Shown: positions 5,827 to 7,105 of the stretch, piece by piece | Layout: each line of letters opens with the position of its first letter | Position numbering within the stretch: the first letter of the stretch is position 1 | Source: an uncultured Gemmatimonadota bacterium | Lineage (GTDB): Bacteria > Gemmatimonadota > Gemmatimonadetes > Gemmatimonadales > Gemmatimonadaceae | Reading direction: 5' to 3' | Assembly (NCBI GenBank): GCA_946479995.1 | Contig: CAMLIU010000077.1 | Location: 1-7,105, forward strand | DNA length: 7,105 nt | Notes under the pieces: generated by a model | What the model saw: the letters and a program-made list of their open reading frames with translations, nothing else | What the model was told of the DNA's origin: nothing | Database searches by the model: none | Program-made: the position numbers and the translations under genes

Positions 5827-7105
5827 ATGTGCTCCCCGTTGCTGCGCCCGCAATTCCGTCGCGCCACGCTCGTTCTTGCCCTCGTCCCCCTGCCGCTGCT
5901 CGCGGCGCGCGCCCCATCGCCGCGCTTCGCCTCCGGAACCACCATCCTGACCGGCCGCGTCACCGACGGCCACGGCAATCCCGTCCCGCAGGCCGTCCTC
6001 CGGGTCGCCGATCGCGGCGGCGCTGCCACCGCCGCGGTGGATGGCCGCTACTGGATGCAGGTGCCGCGCATGAAGCCGTTGTCGCAGCCGGAGCGCGTCA
6101 TCATCCGCGTCGCCCGCCTCGGCTTCCAGCCACGCGAAGTTCCGGTCGTGCTGCGCGGCGATACGGTGCATGCCGACATCCAGCTCACGGCGGCGAGCAT
6201 GCGGCTCGAGAGCGCGGTCGTGTCGAGTGCGGCCACCGCGGATGCCGCCACCGCCGCGCCTCAGGCGGCGTTGCCAGCGCCGGTAGGAATTGCCACCGGC
6301 AAGACGCTGCAGGGCCGCGTGGCAGGCGTGGGGAAGGGAGCAGCGGGAGGCGTCGCCATGGGTCGCGCCATCGCCGCGCCGCAGCCTCGCTACCCGCACC
6401 ATCGCTACCCGCGTCCATGGCCCGACAGCGCGAACACCGAGGCGTACGACCCGATCAGCGAGAACCCCTTCCGCTCTCCCCGTGTCGCCCCGCTCTCCAC
6501 CTTCTCCGTGGACGTGGACCGCGCCGCGTACACCAACGTTCGCCGCTTCCTCACCCGTGGGGCGCTCCCGCCGCGTGACGCCGTGCGCATCGAGGAGCTC
6601 GTGAACTACTTCCCGTACGACGACCCCACGCCGGTGGGCGACGCACCGCTCCGCATCACCACCGAGCTGGCGCCCGCACCGTGGAACACCCGCCACGACC
6701 TCGTGCGCATCGCCCTCCGCGCGCGCGACGTGGACATGCGCCGCGCACCGGCCAGCAACCTCGTCTTCCTCGTCGACGTCTCCGGCTCCATGTACGGGCC
6801 CGGACGCCTCCCGCTCGTGAAGCAGTCGCTCGCCCTCCTCGTGAACGAGCTGCGCGAGGACGACCACGTCGCCATCGTCGTCTACGCCGGCAGGGCGGGG
6901 CTCGTCCTTCCATCCACCCCGGGAAGCGACAAGCAGCGCATCCTGCAGGCGCTCGACGGCCTCGAAGCCGGCGGCTCCACCGCCGGCGGCGCCGGCATCC
7001 GCCTCGCCTACGACGTGGCGCGCCAGAACTTCATCCGCAGCGGCAACAACCGCGTCATCCTCTGCACCGACGGCGACTTCAACGTCGGCCAGTCGAGCGA
7101 CGGCG
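5827..7105 (+). CDS. Secreted YfbK-like vWA-domain protein with CarboxypepD_reg-like domain (3' end missing)
   Basis: The frame is open from the ATG at 5827 to the window end, giving 426 residues and no stop, so the gene is cut by the window. GAGG at 5817-5820, 6 nt before the ATG, supports the start. Residues 1-28 form a Sec signal peptide (RR, hydrophobic core, ARA). Residues about 38-121 look like a CarboxypepD_reg-type beta-sandwich ([20 protein letters not shown], then [13 protein letters not shown]). A linker rich in Ala, Pro, His and Tyr (about 122-206) contains [10 protein letters not shown] (160-169), reminiscent of SusC-type TonB-dependent receptors. Residues about 208-300 match the vWF_A N-terminal module of YfbK proteins ([35 protein letters not shown]). 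The vWA domain starts near 310 with metal-binding residues D317-x-S319-x-S321 (DVSGS), T385 and D415 (TDGD). It probably acts in the envelope as an adhesion or protein-binding factor; the exact role is unknown. A C-terminal DUF3520-like domain would be expected beyond the window. Confidence 0.9.
   Translation, partial: MCSPLLRPQFRRATLVLALVPLPLLAARAPSPRFASGTTILTGRVTDGHGNPVPQAVLRVADRGGAATAAVDGRYWMQVPRMKPLSQPERVIIRVARLGFQPREVPVVLRGDTVHADIQLTAASMRLESAVVSSAATADAATAAPQAALPAPVGIATGKTLQGRVAGVGKGAAGGVAMGRAIAAPQPRYPHHRYPRPWPDSANTEAYDPISENPFRSPRVAPLSTFSVDVDRAAYTNVRRFLTRGALPPRDAVRIEELVNYFPYDDPTPVGDAPLRITTELAPAPWNTRHDLVRIALRARDVDMRRAPASNLVFLVDVSGSMYGPGRLPLVKQSLALLVNELREDDHVAIVVYAGRAGLVLPSTPGSDKQRILQALDGLEAGGSTAGGAGIRLAYDVARQNFIRSGNNRVILCTDGDFNVGQSSDG

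Noticed and set aside
5809..6867. A 352-codon minus-strand frame opposite the vWA gene
   Set aside because: The plus strand has a signal peptide, a good ribosome-binding site and vWA motifs; the opposite frame has none.
1..7105. CRISPR array, tRNA, rRNA, transposase, toxin-antitoxin or phage-defence genes
   Set aside because: I looked for spaced direct repeats, cloverleaf-like stems and the motifs of such genes on both strands and found none; the only repeat structure is the GTAC palindrome.

Overview
The window is a GC-rich stretch (roughly two thirds G+C by eye) of bacterial chromosome, densely coding, with short gaps and strong G/C preference at third codon positions. Several traits point to Gemmatimonadota or a similar GC-rich didermal phylum: a secreted M14-type zinc peptidase built as a lipoprotein, a short stand-alone proline dehydrogenase of the Thermus/Bacillus type, a YfbK-like vWA protein carrying a CarboxypepD_reg-like domain and a SusC/TonB-receptor-like phrase, and an exported protein with 'GIP/GVP' helical repeats. 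This placement is inference from protein style; no rRNA or tRNA is present to confirm it.

Layout. (1) Positions 1-2325, plus strand: the last eight codons of an upstream gene overlap (ATGA) a small exported helical-repeat protein of unknown function. After 10 nt comes an M14 metallocarboxypeptidase-like lipoprotein that probably starts at a GTG at 661. These look like one transcription unit devoted to envelope or extracellular proteins. (2) Positions 2326-2413: a short gap with a candidate promoter. (3) Positions 2414-4714, plus strand: proline dehydrogenase, then a 129-residue uncharacterised protein, then the ribosome-assembly GTPase RsgA. Gaps are 13 nt and a 4-nt ATGA overlap, so this is a probable operon. 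(4) Positions 4715-4894: the gap between convergent genes is almost wholly occupied by a 174-bp imperfect palindrome whose 40-nt arms are built from GTAC repeated every 7 nt. (5) Positions 4895-5674, minus strand: a GntR/FadR-type (FCD) transcription regulator. (6) Positions 5675-5826: a divergent regulatory gap with a TATATT -10 box for the regulator and a TGTATGCAA operator-like site. (7) Positions 5827-7105, plus strand: the N-terminal 426 residues of a secreted vWA-domain protein, cut by the window end.

Most genes are recognisable members of known families. The features least explained by ordinary gene content are the GTAC-heptad palindrome, the two uncharacterised proteins, and some family-level deviations: NKxE in place of NKxD in RsgA, Asn in place of a metal-ligand His in the FCD regulator, and a receptor-like phrase inside the vWA protein. 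I saw no complete novel multi-gene system here.
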